Of a stretch of 31,896 nt of DNA, positions 8,871 to 16,957 are shown one piece after another. Made by a program: the position numbers and the translations under genes. Under the pieces are notes generated by a model, which ran no database searches, had not been told where the DNA came from, and saw only the letters and a program-made list of their open reading frames with translations. The stretch's first letter is position 1; the number at the start of each line of letters is the position of its first letter. The DNA is taken from positions 1-31,896 of the forward strand of contig CAWHHZ010000026.1 of NCBI GenBank assembly GCA_963829355.1, in the 5' to 3' direction. The stretch is from CAWHHZ01 sp963829355 (GTDB taxonomy: Bacteria; Acidobacteriota; Thermoanaerobaculia; Gp7-AA8; JAHWKK01).

Positions 8871-11018
8871 CTACGAAAGGCGTGCGAGGAGCTGCTGAAA
8901 TCGTGGATCATCACGGATCGGATCGAGATCGGAATCGTTCACGATCCATTCCCTCGAGACGAAGCCCATGCTCGTCGCCTTCTCCAGGCACTGCAGCGCT
9001 TCGTCGACCTTTCGCAGTCCCGCGTATGTGCATGCCGCGTTGTACTGGATCACCGGTTCGTCGAAGTCGATTGCGAGAGCGCGGCTGATCCACTCAGCCG
9101 ATTTGTCCGGCTCACCGAGATCGGCAAGTGCCGCCGCGCCGAGTGTCCAGGCTCGGGTTTCGTCCGGATGGGTCGCGAGACGACGCTTCGCAGCCTCGAC
9201 GGTTTCGAGCGTAGCCAGTCGGACCTTCGCAGTCTCACCGAGGGCGCGATAACACGATGCAAGGAAATACCAGGAATCGTAGGCCTCCGGTGAGATGTCC
9301 CGAGCCTTCGCGAAATGACGCGCCGCATCCTCGTACCGCCCCTGAGCGTAGTACACCCTCGCTGCGATGTAATGGGCCTCGAAGAGCGACGGATTCAGCT
9401 CGATTGCCTTCTGAAGCTCCCGTTCCGCCTCCTCGTAGTCCTTGGTCAGCGAGAGTGCAAATCCTCGTGACACACGAGCCTCGGCGAGATCGGGATCGAG
9501 CTCCAGCGCCCTCTGGCTGGCGCGCTTTGCTTCCTCGACCGCTTCCTCGCCCGCTCCGAAATAGAGGCGGAGATACGAGCTGCAGTCCGCGAGGCCAGCG
9601 TGCGCACGCGCATACTCCGGGTCGATCTCGATTGCTCGTGAAAACATCTGACGGGCGAGCTCGAGAGGCTTCCGGCGCAACTGATGAAACAGCTGCCGTC
9701 CCTGGAGGTAATAGTCGTAAGCCTCGACGTCCTTCGGTTTTGCCTTCTCGATCGGCGATTTTCCTTCCGATCCGAGAGCGACTTCGAGTGCCTGTGCAAT
9801 GCTCTGTGCGATCTCGTCCTGAATCGCGAAGATGTCCTTCATGTCGCGATCGTATTGTTCGGTCCAGAGCCGATAACCGTCTGATACGTTGACGAGGCGG
9901 GCAGTCACGCGAACGCGATCCCCCGCTTTCCGGACACTTCCTTCGAGCACGGTTCCAACGTTCAGCTTCTCACCGATGTCGCGAACGTCCATCGCCGTTC
10001 CCTTGAACTGGAATGCCGATGTTCGTGAGGCGACGTGGAGCTCGCGGATCTGGCTCAAAGCGCTCAGGAGCTCCTCCGCAATCCCGTCACAGAAATACTC
10101 CTGGTCCTTCTGGGGACTCATGTCGACGAACGGCAGGACGGCGACGGAGCTTCGTTTCGGTTCGGCGGCCCGTTGAACGGTCACTTCACCGGATCCCACC
10201 GCGGAGGTCATCGCCTGGAGATCCGCAATCAGATCACCCATCTTCTCGTAGCGACGTTTCGGGTCCTTGGCGAGCGCCTTCTGGAGCACGCTGTCGATTC
10301 GTGAGGGGAGCCCGGACCTGAGCGACGTGGCGCGGTACGGCTCCTCGCTCAGGATCGAGTGAATCATCGATTCGGTGCGTTCTCCCTTGAATGGAAGCCG
10401 GCCGGTGAGCATCTCGAACAGCACCACACCGAGAGCCCAGATGTCGGTTCTGTGATCGACGTTGTCGCTTCGGATCTGCTCGGGGGACATGTAGCCTGGT
10501 GTGCCGAGCGTCGAATCTGGTCGCGTGAGGCCGGAGTGGCGGACGAGTTTCGCGAGTCCGAAATCGAGAATCTTGACCGTATCCTTCTCGGTCACCATGA
10601 TGTTGCCCGGCTTGATGTCTCGGTGGATGATCAACTCGTCGTGTGCCGCCGCGAGCCCGCGCGCGATCTGCATGGCGATGGTCAGAGCTTTGTCGGCCGG
10701 GAGAGGCCCTCTCTGTATGAGGGTGTTGAGAGTTTCCCCCGGATAGAACGCCATCGCGATGAACATCTCTCCATCGCCGGTCTCGTCGATCTCGAAGATG
10801 GTGCAGATGTTCGGATGGTCGAGCGACGACGCGGCCCGCGCCTCCTGCATGAAGCGCAGACGGATCGACTCGTCATCTCCGAGGGCGTCAGAGAGGAACT
10901 TCAGCGCGACCGGACGACCGAGTCGCCGGTCGGTCGCGCGATACACGACTCCCATTCCTCCGACGCCGAGTTTTTCTCCGAGGTCATAGTGCGAGATCTG
11001 TTTTGGCATTTGGCTCAA
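8871..11018 (-). CDS. Cytoplasmic Ser/Thr protein kinase with FlgO/TolB-like domain and TPRs
   Basis: 715 residues from a TTG at 11018; an in-frame ATG at 11009 (residue 4) is the alternative. The Hanks-type kinase domain spans residues 11-270: glycine loop LGVGGMGVVYRA, catalytic Lys40, HRDIKPGN with Asp134, DFG 152-154, and TPGYMSPEQ in the activation segment, all intact. Residues about 290-415 (SVAVLPFVDMSPQKDQEYF and onward) match the TolB-like/FlgO domain found in adenylate cyclases and such kinases. TPR helices follow to the C-terminus (about 430-715). No transmembrane segment, so it is cytosolic. A second kinase gene ends 49 bp upstream on the same strand. A TATAGT hexamer 5 nt before the TTG suggests a leaderless or very short-leader transcript. 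Targets unknown. Confidence 0.93.
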   Translation of the reverse strand: MSQMPKQISHYDLGEKLGVGGMGVVYRATDRRLGRPVALKFLSDALGDDESIRLRFMQEARAASSLDHPNICTIFEIDETGDGEMFIAMAFYPGETLNTLIQRGPLPADKALTIAMQIARGLAAAHDELIIHRDIKPGNIMVTEKDTVKILDFGLAKLVRHSGLTRPDSTLGTPGYMSPEQIRSDNVDHRTDIWALGVVLFEMLTGRLPFKGERTESMIHSILSEEPYRATSLRSGLPSRIDSVLQKALAKDPKRRYEKMGDLIADLQAMTSAVGSGEVTVQRAAEPKRSSVAVLPFVDMSPQKDQEYFCDGIAEELLSALSQIRELHVASRTSAFQFKGTAMDVRDIGEKLNVGTVLEGSVRKAGDRVRVTARLVNVSDGYRLWTEQYDRDMKDIFAIQDEIAQSIAQALEVALGSEGKSPIEKAKPKDVEAYDYYLQGRQLFHQLRRKPLELARQMFSRAIEIDPEYARAHAGLADCSSYLRLYFGAGEEAVEEAKRASQRALELDPDLAEARVSRGFALSLTKDYEEAERELQKAIELNPSLFEAHYIAARVYYAQGRYEDAARHFAKARDISPEAYDSWYFLASCYRALGETAKVRLATLETVEAAKRRLATHPDETRAWTLGAAALADLGEPDKSAEWISRALAIDFDEPVIQYNAACTYAGLRKVDEALQCLEKATSMGFVSREWIVNDSDLDPIRDDPRFQQLLARLS

Positions 11019-11023
11019 GCGAG

Positions 11024-11052
11024 ACTATATGGCGGTAATTACAGCCGCGCAA
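11024..11052 (-). promoter_or_regulatory. Candidate promoter of the TPR kinase gene
   Basis: TTGCGC (11052-11047), a 17-nt spacer and TATAGT (11029-11024) on the minus strand. The -10 ends 5 nt before the TTG start, so the expected transcription start falls at or just inside the start codon. The -35 matches consensus at only three positions. Confidence 0.5.
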
Positions 11053-11067
11053 TGACGATCCTCTCAA

Positions 11068-13755
11068 TCATCGCCGGCCGTTCCAGCCGGTTTCGATGGT
11101 GATCGGGGTGTGGGCGTCCTCGTCGACCATCGCGTTGATGAGAAAGCGCTCACCGTCCGGTGCGACGTCGTACGAATAGTCGGATACGTCGTTGATCGGC
11201 GGGGCCTGAAAGAGACGGGTCGTGTCGCCGATCCGGATGTTCCCGCCCTGAGAGTCGATCGAGGTGCGGCTGATGATGCCGCCCGGCGCGCGGTAGTAGA
11301 TCGCGTCGCCGCTGGCTGACCAGCGCGGCTCCATGCCGCCCCCATACGACACGACCCATCGTCCGCTGCCACCCGGGAACGACGTGATCTCGATCTCCGC
11401 TACACCATCACGGAAGATGTTGTAGACGAGCCAGCGGCTGTCGGGTGAGAGCTGTCCCGCGTAGAGCCCCGGCCCTTTCACCAGCTCGATCGGTTCTCCG
11501 CCAGCGTCGATGTCATATGCGACCAGCGAATCGCTGAAGTTGCGGCCGAGGATCAGGGTCTTTCCATCAGGGGACCAGTCGGTCACATCCCAATCGAGAT
11601 CGGACTCACCGAGAATCATGTCCGTGCGTCCTTCTCCGAGCCTTGCGATGAACGTCCGCAGGTGGCCATCCTGGACCGCCGAATACGCGAGCCGCGAACC
11701 GTCCGGGGACCATTGCGGCTGTCCGGCCACTGACGAGGTTGCTCGAACCCGCCGTTCCTGACCACGATCGTCGACGATCCAGACTCCGGGTGATTCGCTG
11801 CCTGGACGCAGTGTCGCGACTTCTCGACCGTCCGGCGAGATCGACGGGCCCGTCTGCAGCATACCGCTGCCAATCGTGCCGATGAGCTCGCCGTCTGCAT
11901 CGACCCAGGTCAGGATGCTTTCGCCGCCGTATGGGCCTTTCTGGTAGACCAGCGTCTGATCGGATGCGGAAAAGCTCGCGTGCTCGTAGGCTGAGTCATA
12001 CTTGATCTTTGGGATGACGGTGCGGGCAGAACCGATCAGCTCCAGGCGGTCGAGATCGATCGTTTGCGATCGTAGTGCTCCACCCTGGTAGAAGAGCAGC
12101 TCGTCGCCAACCTGCTGCGCGTTCGCTCCGCCTCGCATCAGGATCTTGCGCTCGCCGCTGTCCAGCCGTACCGCCTGGATCGACTGCTCCGCTTCGGATC
12201 CGGTCCCGGTGCGCCCGCTGACGGGTAGGACGAGAAATACCACTGTCTTTCCGTCGGCGAGCATCGAGGGATAGCGATGAGAGTCGTCTCCTGCCTCGCG
12301 GTCGAGCTGGGTGACCGGTGTGACGGCTCCTCCAGTCGCGGCGACGCGGAGCAGGGGCGAGCCCGAGTCAGGTGCGAAGATGATGTTCCCGTCAGGACTC
12401 CACGTTCCGCCGCGGTTCGCCGGGGCATCGGCCACCGGCAGCGCCACGCCGCCGGCGAGATCGATCCGCATCAGTTTCCCACGAGCGAAGAACCCGAGCG
12501 AGCGGCCATCTGGTGACCAGAAGGGGCGGCTTCCACCCTCCGTCCCCTGGACGGGTCTCGCTTCGATCTCGTCGAGCTCCCGGACCCAGAGGCGATTGCG
12601 TCCGTCTTGCTCGACCACGCCGAACACCAGACGCTCACCATCGGGGGAGATGGCGGCCGGGGCGGCGTCTTCCCCTGTCGCTCGCAGATATCCATCAGCA
12701 GGTGCAGGGACAGTGAAGGTGACTGCCAGCGCCATCCCGCTCGCGCCTTTCTCGCCGAACGTCGTCGGTTGAAGCAGGAATCCGGCAACCAACCCGATGA
12801 TCGAGATGACGCTCAGCAGCAGAAGGGCCCATGCCAGACGCTCCCGCGATTTCCGGCGCATGGAGAGGGGAGTCGCGACGCCCGCCTGTGAGCCGGCCTC
12901 GCTGATCCACTGGAGCTCCGTTGCGATGTCGTGAGCAGATTGCCAGCGGTCCTCCGGATCTTTCTCCAGGCAGCGCCGCACGACGTGATCGAGTGCCGGT
13001 GGCGCCATCGGAGTCAACGTCGAGATCGGCTCGGGGTGCGAGGAAACGATCGCCGCGATCAGGCTCGTCTTCGATTCACCGAGGAAGGCGCGCCGCCCGG
13101 TGGCCATCTCGTAGAGCAATGCGCCAAATGCGAAGATATCGGTTCGTGCGTCGGCCTCGATTCCCTCGAGTTGCTCCGGTGCCATGTACTGGAACGTCCC
13201 GAGGATCGTTCCTTCTTTCGTCAGTGGCTTTGCTTCGGTGGGCAGGCTCGTGAGGCCTTCGATCGGCTTCTGTCCCTCCGACGCGGTCCTGGCCAGACCG
13301 AAGTCGAGCAGTTTCGCACCCGTTCGGGTGATCATGATGTTCCCTGGTTTCAGGTCGCGATGGATCACGCCTCGCCGATGGGCGGCATCGAGTGCCGAGG
13401 CGATCTGCTGGCCGTACTTGAGCACGTCGAACAGGGGGAGAGGACCCTTGCGCAGGCGCTCGGCGAGCGACTCTCCCTCCATCAGCTCCATCACGAGGTA
13501 GTGCGTTCCATCCTCGTGGCCGACGTCGTGGAGCGTGCAGATGTGCGGATGGTTCAGCGAGGAGATCGTTCTGGCCTCACGATCGAAACGCTGGAGAAAC
13601 TCCTCACTCGCGGCGAATGTCTGCGGCAGAACCTTGATCGCCACGTCCCGGTCGAGTCGCGTGTCCCTCGCACGCCACACCTCTCCCATCCCACCCGCGC
13701 CGATCGAATCGACGATCTCGTACGGACCGAGTCGCGTGCCACTCGAAATGGTCAT
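11068..13755 (-). CDS. Membrane-anchored Ser/Thr protein kinase with C-terminal PD40 beta-propeller
   Basis: 895 residues from the ATG at 13755, chosen because the family N-terminus begins with a short leader before GTRLGPYEIV; a GTG at 13788 is also in frame. Kinase domain about 10-275: IGAGGMGEVWRARDTRL, Lys41, HRDLKPGN with Asp134, DFG 151-153, and TFQYMAPEQ, all catalytic residues present. A single transmembrane helix (about 308-328, LAWALLLLSVISIIGLVAGF) places the rest outside the cytoplasm. That part is a WD40-like propeller with recurrent WSPDG/SPDGR motifs (for example FWSPDGRSLGFF, TWSPDGNIIF, QWSPDGSRLAYS, DWSPDGKTLILG). It probably senses an extracytoplasmic signal. Leader very short (candidate -10 TATCCT 11 nt before the ATG), no Shine-Dalgarno. 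Followed by the second kinase and the PHP hydrolase. Confidence 0.93.
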   Translation of the reverse strand: MTISSGTRLGPYEIVDSIGAGGMGEVWRARDTRLDRDVAIKVLPQTFAASEEFLQRFDREARTISSLNHPHICTLHDVGHEDGTHYLVMELMEGESLAERLRKGPLPLFDVLKYGQQIASALDAAHRRGVIHRDLKPGNIMITRTGAKLLDFGLARTASEGQKPIEGLTSLPTEAKPLTKEGTILGTFQYMAPEQLEGIEADARTDIFAFGALLYEMATGRRAFLGESKTSLIAAIVSSHPEPISTLTPMAPPALDHVVRRCLEKDPEDRWQSAHDIATELQWISEAGSQAGVATPLSMRRKSRERLAWALLLLSVISIIGLVAGFLLQPTTFGEKGASGMALAVTFTVPAPADGYLRATGEDAAPAAISPDGERLVFGVVEQDGRNRLWVRELDEIEARPVQGTEGGSRPFWSPDGRSLGFFARGKLMRIDLAGGVALPVADAPANRGGTWSPDGNIIFAPDSGSPLLRVAATGGAVTPVTQLDREAGDDSHRYPSMLADGKTVVFLVLPVSGRTGTGSEAEQSIQAVRLDSGERKILMRGGANAQQVGDELLFYQGGALRSQTIDLDRLELIGSARTVIPKIKYDSAYEHASFSASDQTLVYQKGPYGGESILTWVDADGELIGTIGSGMLQTGPSISPDGREVATLRPGSESPGVWIVDDRGQERRVRATSSVAGQPQWSPDGSRLAYSAVQDGHLRTFIARLGEGRTDMILGESDLDWDVTDWSPDGKTLILGRNFSDSLVAYDIDAGGEPIELVKGPGLYAGQLSPDSRWLVYNIFRDGVAEIEITSFPGGSGRWVVSYGGGMEPRWSASGDAIYYRAPGGIISRTSIDSQGGNIRIGDTTRLFQAPPINDVSDYSYDVAPDGERFLINAMVDEDAHTPITIETGWNGRR

Positions 13756-13857
13756 GAATCGCGACAAGGATATGACGAGAGTGGGCACGACGTCACTCTT
13801 CCCCGCCGTGGCGGCCGGTGGTGGAGGGGGTTATCGCAAACTAAAGCCCGGGTGGGG

Positions 13858-13900
13858 GTCGGGTCTCCAGGCCCGACTCGCGGAGGGCTCCAGCCCTCCG
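13858..13900 (+). repeat. Paired hairpin repeat (GTCGGG / GGAGGGC type)
   Basis: Two hairpins in a row: GTCGGG (13858-13863) with CCCGAC (13872-13877), and CGGAGGGC-TCCA-GCCCTCCG (13881-13900), a perfect 8-bp stem. The same pair occurs at 22610-22655 and, inverted, at 14143-14185, so this is a dispersed palindromic family. It forms the left flank of the duplicated 117-bp element. Confidence 0.65.
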
Positions 13901-14014
13901 CAAAGCAGAAGGGCAAAGGGATGTGCATGACGTCATCCACCCGTGGTTCAAACTTTTGGGTTCAGTTCAACTGGCTCAGTGCAGCATCTGAGCTTGCAAA
14001 TGCTGCTTTGCGGG
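13898..14014 (+). repeat. 117-bp MITE-like element, copy 1
   Basis: Bounded by inverted repeats CCGCAAAGCAG (13898-13908) and CTGCTTTGCGG (14003-14013). An internal hairpin GCAGCAT (13981-13987) / ATGCTGC (14000-14006) lies near the right end. No coding potential is seen. The second copy starts 128 bp later in the same orientation. Confidence 0.75.
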
Positions 14015-14025
14015 CTGGAGCCCCG

Positions 14026-14143
14026 CCGCAAAGCAGAAGGGCAAAGGGATGTGCATGTTCGTCATCCACCCGTGGTTCAATCTTTTAGTTTCAGTTCAAC
14101 TGGCTCAGTGCAGCATCTGAGCTTGCAAATGCTGCTTTGCGGG
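14026..14143 (+). repeat. 117-bp MITE-like element, copy 2
   Basis: Near-identical to copy 1 with a few substitutions and one extra base around 14057. Same terminal CCGCAAAGCAG / CTGCTTTGCGG and internal hairpin. The two copies are separated by GC-rich sequence, GGCTGGAGCCCC. Together with the flanking hairpins they fill the 455-bp gap between the propeller kinase and the CLC gene. Confidence 0.75.
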
Positions 14144-14185
14144 GGGCTGGAGCCCCGCCGCGGGTCGGCCCTGGAGAGCCGACCC
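14143..14185 (-). repeat. Paired hairpin repeat, inverted copy
   Basis: GGGGCT-GG-AGCCCC (14143-14156) and GGGTCGGC (14162-14169) with GCCGACCC (14178-14185). It is the reverse-orientation counterpart of the pair at 13858-13900, so the duplicated elements are bracketed by inverted hairpin pairs. It lies just past the CLC stop codon and may also help terminate transcription. Confidence 0.6.
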
Positions 14186-14210
14186 CCCAAGGCGCGGCGA
14201 CGCGACTCCC

Positions 14211-16025
14211 TCAGGCCTGATCCTCCGCCTCTGCGCGTACGACATCGGTCGAGGTGAGGAGACCGAGGAAGCGACGGTCACTGCCTCGCTCCACGACCGG
14301 CAGAAGGTGCGCACCCTCCTGGTGAAGGCGCTCCACGGCGACGCTCAGAGGCGTGTCGGGATGAAGAATCGAGCTCGTCGTGACGTAGTCGCCCACCCGA
14401 TTCGCACCCTCTCCGTCCCTCGATGCCTTGTAGAGACGATAGCGGTTGATGAATCCAACAAAGCTCGAACGGTTCTCCGCCACCACGGGATAGATGGCGT
14501 ACTCGTGCTCGCTGAGCTCGTCGAGGGATTCGTCCACTGTCGACGACTCCCTGACCATCGCCACCTTCGTCGTCATCACTGTGCCCACCGGCACCCGTGA
14601 GAGCCGCGCGTCACGCTGCGCGCGCGCCGGAAATCCGTCCTGCTCGAGCAGTGCATCGTAGAGTGGGAGCCGGTCCCAGTGTCTTGCCAGCAGATAGGAG
14701 GTCATGTTCGCGATCATCAGCGGAGGGATCAGCGAATACCCCTGGGTCATCTCGAAGATGATGAGCACTGATGTGATCGGTGCCCGGATCGTTCCCGCGA
14801 AGACCGCCCCCATTCCGACCAGGGCAAACGCGCCGATGTTTCCACCAGTGCCGAAGAGCCACTGGTCCAGATATCCCACTGCACAACCGAGCATCCCACC
14901 GATGAAGAGAGACGGTGCGAAGACACCGCCGCTTCCGCCACTCGCATAGGAGAACACCGTCGCGACCACCTTGAATACGACCAGCACCAGCACCGCCTTC
15001 AGGGCGACATGTCCAGCGAGCGCCTCGGTCAGCGTTGTGTATCCACCACCGGTGATCCCGCCGGTTCCGATCCAGTAGACGGCGATGATCGCCAGAGCCC
15101 CGGTGACCGCTCCGCCCACGGCAGGAAGGCACCACCTCGGAATCATGCTCTGCTGCTTGAACCAGCCACGAAGCCAGATCAGAGAGCGCGTAAAGCCGGT
15201 GGACACGATCGCAGCGAGAATCCCCAGCACGACATAGAGAAGCGGAGAGGCAGCATGGTGAATCGCATAGGTTGCCGAGGTCTCGAGCAGAGGATGCTGT
15301 CCGAGAATCCCCCGTTCGATGGCTGCCGCCGTCGCCGCCGCGATGACGACACCGGAGAGAACGGCCTGGTCCAGATCGCCCACGATCTCTTCGATCGCAA
15401 ATGTCACGGCAGCGATCGGTGCGTTGAATGCCGCCGCGATTCCTGCCGCGACGCCGACCGGAAGCATCCGCCGCAGCGCCCGGCGCGAGAGAGCCCCGGC
15501 GCTTCCGAACAAGCTCGAGATTCCCGCACAGATCTGCGCGGTCGGACCCTCGCGACCGAGTGAGGCTCCTGAGCCGATCGAGATCAGACTGACGACGAAC
15601 TTTCCGATCACGACCCGCACGGGTACGCGGCCCCGACTCTCGAGGTACGCCTTCTTGATCTCCGGAATGCCGCTCCCTCTCGCCTCCGGAACCCACCACT
15701 CCAGAAGAATCCCGGCCACGAGTCCACCGATCGTCGGGGTGAGCAGAAGCCAAGCGATCCAACTGTCACTGTAGAAGGCTTTCAGGGAGAGGAAGTCCGC
15801 GGCCCGGCGCAGGGCGACATGGAACAGAACGGCCGTGAGACCACAGGCGACCCCGACGAATACTGTGAGGACGAGAAGTCTTCTCTGCTCGACCGGGGCA
15901 GCCCGGAGCAGGGTTCGGAGAAGCTCTGCCCGGATACGGTCCCAGCGCTTCTGGATTCGGTCGATCAGTCCGGTGGCGCCCCTCGCGCGCCCAGTCTCCG
16001 ATGTCAGTTCAGACTTTGAATCCAT
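14211..16025 (-). CDS. CLC-family chloride channel or H+/Cl- exchanger with CBS domains
   Basis: 604 residues. The three CLC selectivity signatures are present in order: GSGIPEIKK, GREGPTAQ (with the gating glutamate) and GGVFAPSLFIGG. The stretch FAIEEIVGD keeps Glu at the position corresponding to E. coli ClC-ec1 E203, the internal proton glutamate, which favours an exchanger over a channel; this is inference. Ten or more hydrophobic helices span residues about 45-430. Two CBS domains follow (about 465-520 and 530-595), likely a nucleotide-binding regulatory module. The ATG at 16025 is preceded by AGAAGGG. It is a monocistronic minus-strand gene flanked by repeat blocks. Role: anion balance or acid stress. 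Confidence 0.95.
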   Translation of the reverse strand: MDSKSELTSETGRARGATGLIDRIQKRWDRIRAELLRTLLRAAPVEQRRLLVLTVFVGVACGLTAVLFHVALRRAADFLSLKAFYSDSWIAWLLLTPTIGGLVAGILLEWWVPEARGSGIPEIKKAYLESRGRVPVRVVIGKFVVSLISIGSGASLGREGPTAQICAGISSLFGSAGALSRRALRRMLPVGVAAGIAAAFNAPIAAVTFAIEEIVGDLDQAVLSGVVIAAATAAAIERGILGQHPLLETSATYAIHHAASPLLYVVLGILAAIVSTGFTRSLIWLRGWFKQQSMIPRWCLPAVGGAVTGALAIIAVYWIGTGGITGGGYTTLTEALAGHVALKAVLVLVVFKVVATVFSYASGGSGGVFAPSLFIGGMLGCAVGYLDQWLFGTGGNIGAFALVGMGAVFAGTIRAPITSVLIIFEMTQGYSLIPPLMIANMTSYLLARHWDRLPLYDALLEQDGFPARAQRDARLSRVPVGTVMTTKVAMVRESSTVDESLDELSEHEYAIYPVVAENRSSFVGFINRYRLYKASRDGEGANRVGDYVTTSSILHPDTPLSVAVERLHQEGAHLLPVVERGSDRRFLGLLTSTDVVRAEAEDQA

Positions 16026-16167
16026 TCAACCCTTCTCGCATCTCCCCGGCGACGACTCTCCCTATGCAACTGATTCTCCACGAACCAAATCGGGGCTGAT
16101 GGAAGGGTGTGGCGGACATTCGCTTCATCGAACAAGATTCTATCGGATCTTCGAAAGTTCAAAGATT

Positions 16168-16555
16168 GTCACCCTGAGCGGGTGGGGGGGTGGGGACGCG
16201 AAGGGCCTCGCCATGGACGGTTGCCGTGACGTCATGCACGAGCGACCGTTGTTCTCTCCTCTGATGCACTACATACCCCCGGATGGCGAGATCCCTCGCA
16301 TGCCCGCCCGCCACCCGCTCGGGATGACATCCCCCGCGTCACCCTGAGCGGGAGGGAGGGTGGGGACGCGAAGGGCCTCGCCATGGACGGTTGCCGTGAC
16401 GTCAGCACGAGCGACTGGTCTCTCCTCTGATGCGCAACATACCCCCGGATGGCGAGATCCCTCGCATGCCCGCCCGCCACCCGCTCGGGATGACATCCCC
16501 CGCGTCACCCTGAGCGGGCGGGTGGGTGGGAACGCGAAGGGCCTCGCCATGGCTG
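16168..16555 (+). repeat. Tandem array of about 168-bp elements with inverted ends (2.3 copies)
   Basis: Unit starts GTCACCCTGAGCGGG at 16168, 16338 and 16504 (periods 170 and 166 bp); the third copy stops after about 50 bp. Each full unit ends CCCGCTCGGGATGACAT, an imperfect inverted copy of its start. Each unit also contains GACGCGAAGGGCCTCGCCATGG and ATGGCGAGATCCCTCGCATG. A related single element is at 21075-21278. No conserved reading frame is evident. The 932-bp gap from 16026 to 16957 is made of this array, a microsatellite, a possible kinase-start remnant and a 14-bp repeat. Confidence 0.75.
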
Positions 16556-16596
16556 CGAGCAATCGACCCTCCCATCGTCCGTCGCAACTTCTCACT

Positions 16597-16645
16597 TCAG
16601 CGTTCAGCATTCCGCATTCAGCATTCAGCATTCCGCATTCAGCAT
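16597..16645 (+). repeat. Heptamer microsatellite, 7 units of TC(A/C)GCAT
   Basis: Seven consecutive 7-bp units: TCAGCGT, TCAGCAT, TCCGCAT, TCAGCAT, TCAGCAT, TCCGCAT, TCAGCAT. It ends 13 bp before a TATACT hexamer. A second heptamer array with exactly seven units lies at 18781-18829. Confidence 0.85.
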
Positions 16646-16694
16646 TCCGATCGGACGATATACTCCCCCCTGACCACAAAGAGCAGGAGGCGGG

Positions 16695-16850
16695 ATGGCG
16701 CTGGCGACAGGTGACACGCTCGGCGACGCCATGACCAGTGCAACGGTCAGTGCTGCGACTCGAGTTGATCCACACGCCGCAAACTTCCATCGGCGCCCCC
16801 TATCTGCCGACTCTTGCAGAGTAAAGTTAGCTTTCCAGCTCCGACGTTAA
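16695..16850 (+). pseudogene. Possible decapitated start of a Ser/Thr kinase gene
   Basis: A 51-codon frame with strong initiation signals: TATACT at 16659-16664, AGGAGGCGGG immediately upstream, then ATG. The product starts MALATGDTLG, like the leader before the PYEI motif of PknB-family kinases in such genomes, and then continues with sequence that resembles no kinase. Its last bases enter the 14-bp repeat at 16846. I read it as a functional 5' end cut off from its gene by deletion. A real small protein is possible. Low confidence. Confidence 0.3.
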
Positions 16851-16873
16851 CTTTACGGCGTTAACTTTACGGC
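16821..16873 (+). repeat. 14-bp direct repeat with inverted partner
   Basis: GTTAACTTTACGGC occurs twice head to tail (16846-16859 and 16860-16873), and GTAAAGTTA (16821-16829) is complementary to the TAACTTTAC core (16848-16856), so a hairpin can form. It lies about 85 bp upstream of the CPBP protease gene; an operator is possible but not shown. Confidence 0.6.
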
Positions 16874-16944
16874 GACAGACCGATGATCGACGTCACCGCG
16901 AGGGAAGCCTGGGGTCGGGGCGTCGGCGGCTATTGCGATTTCGG

Positions 16945-16950
16945 TACACT
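16945..16950 (+). promoter_or_regulatory. Candidate -10 hexamer, leaderless CPBP transcript
   Basis: TACACT ends 7 nt before the ATG at 16958. No convincing -35 and no Shine-Dalgarno are seen, so translation may start at the 5' end of the message. Confidence 0.35.
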
Positions 16951-16957
16951 CCTTCCT

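Noticed and set aside
8268..9293. 341-codon plus-strand frame
   Set aside because: Antisense to the PHP hydrolase and the TPR kinase, both of which have full motif sets.
12931..14088. 385-codon plus-strand frame
   Set aside because: Antisense to the propeller kinase and then runs through the duplicated 117-bp element; not protein-like.
14611..15762. 383-codon minus-strand frame
   Set aside because: Same strand but a different frame of the CLC gene; Arg/Gly/Ser-rich, overlaps the clear CLC motifs.
16168..16555. CRISPR-like array
   Set aside because: The repeating unit is about 168 bp with no short repeats separated by unique spacers; it is a tandem element array.
16269..16790. 173-codon minus-strand frame
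   Set aside because: Runs entirely through the tandem repeat and the heptamer tract; repeated peptide only reflects the DNA repeat.
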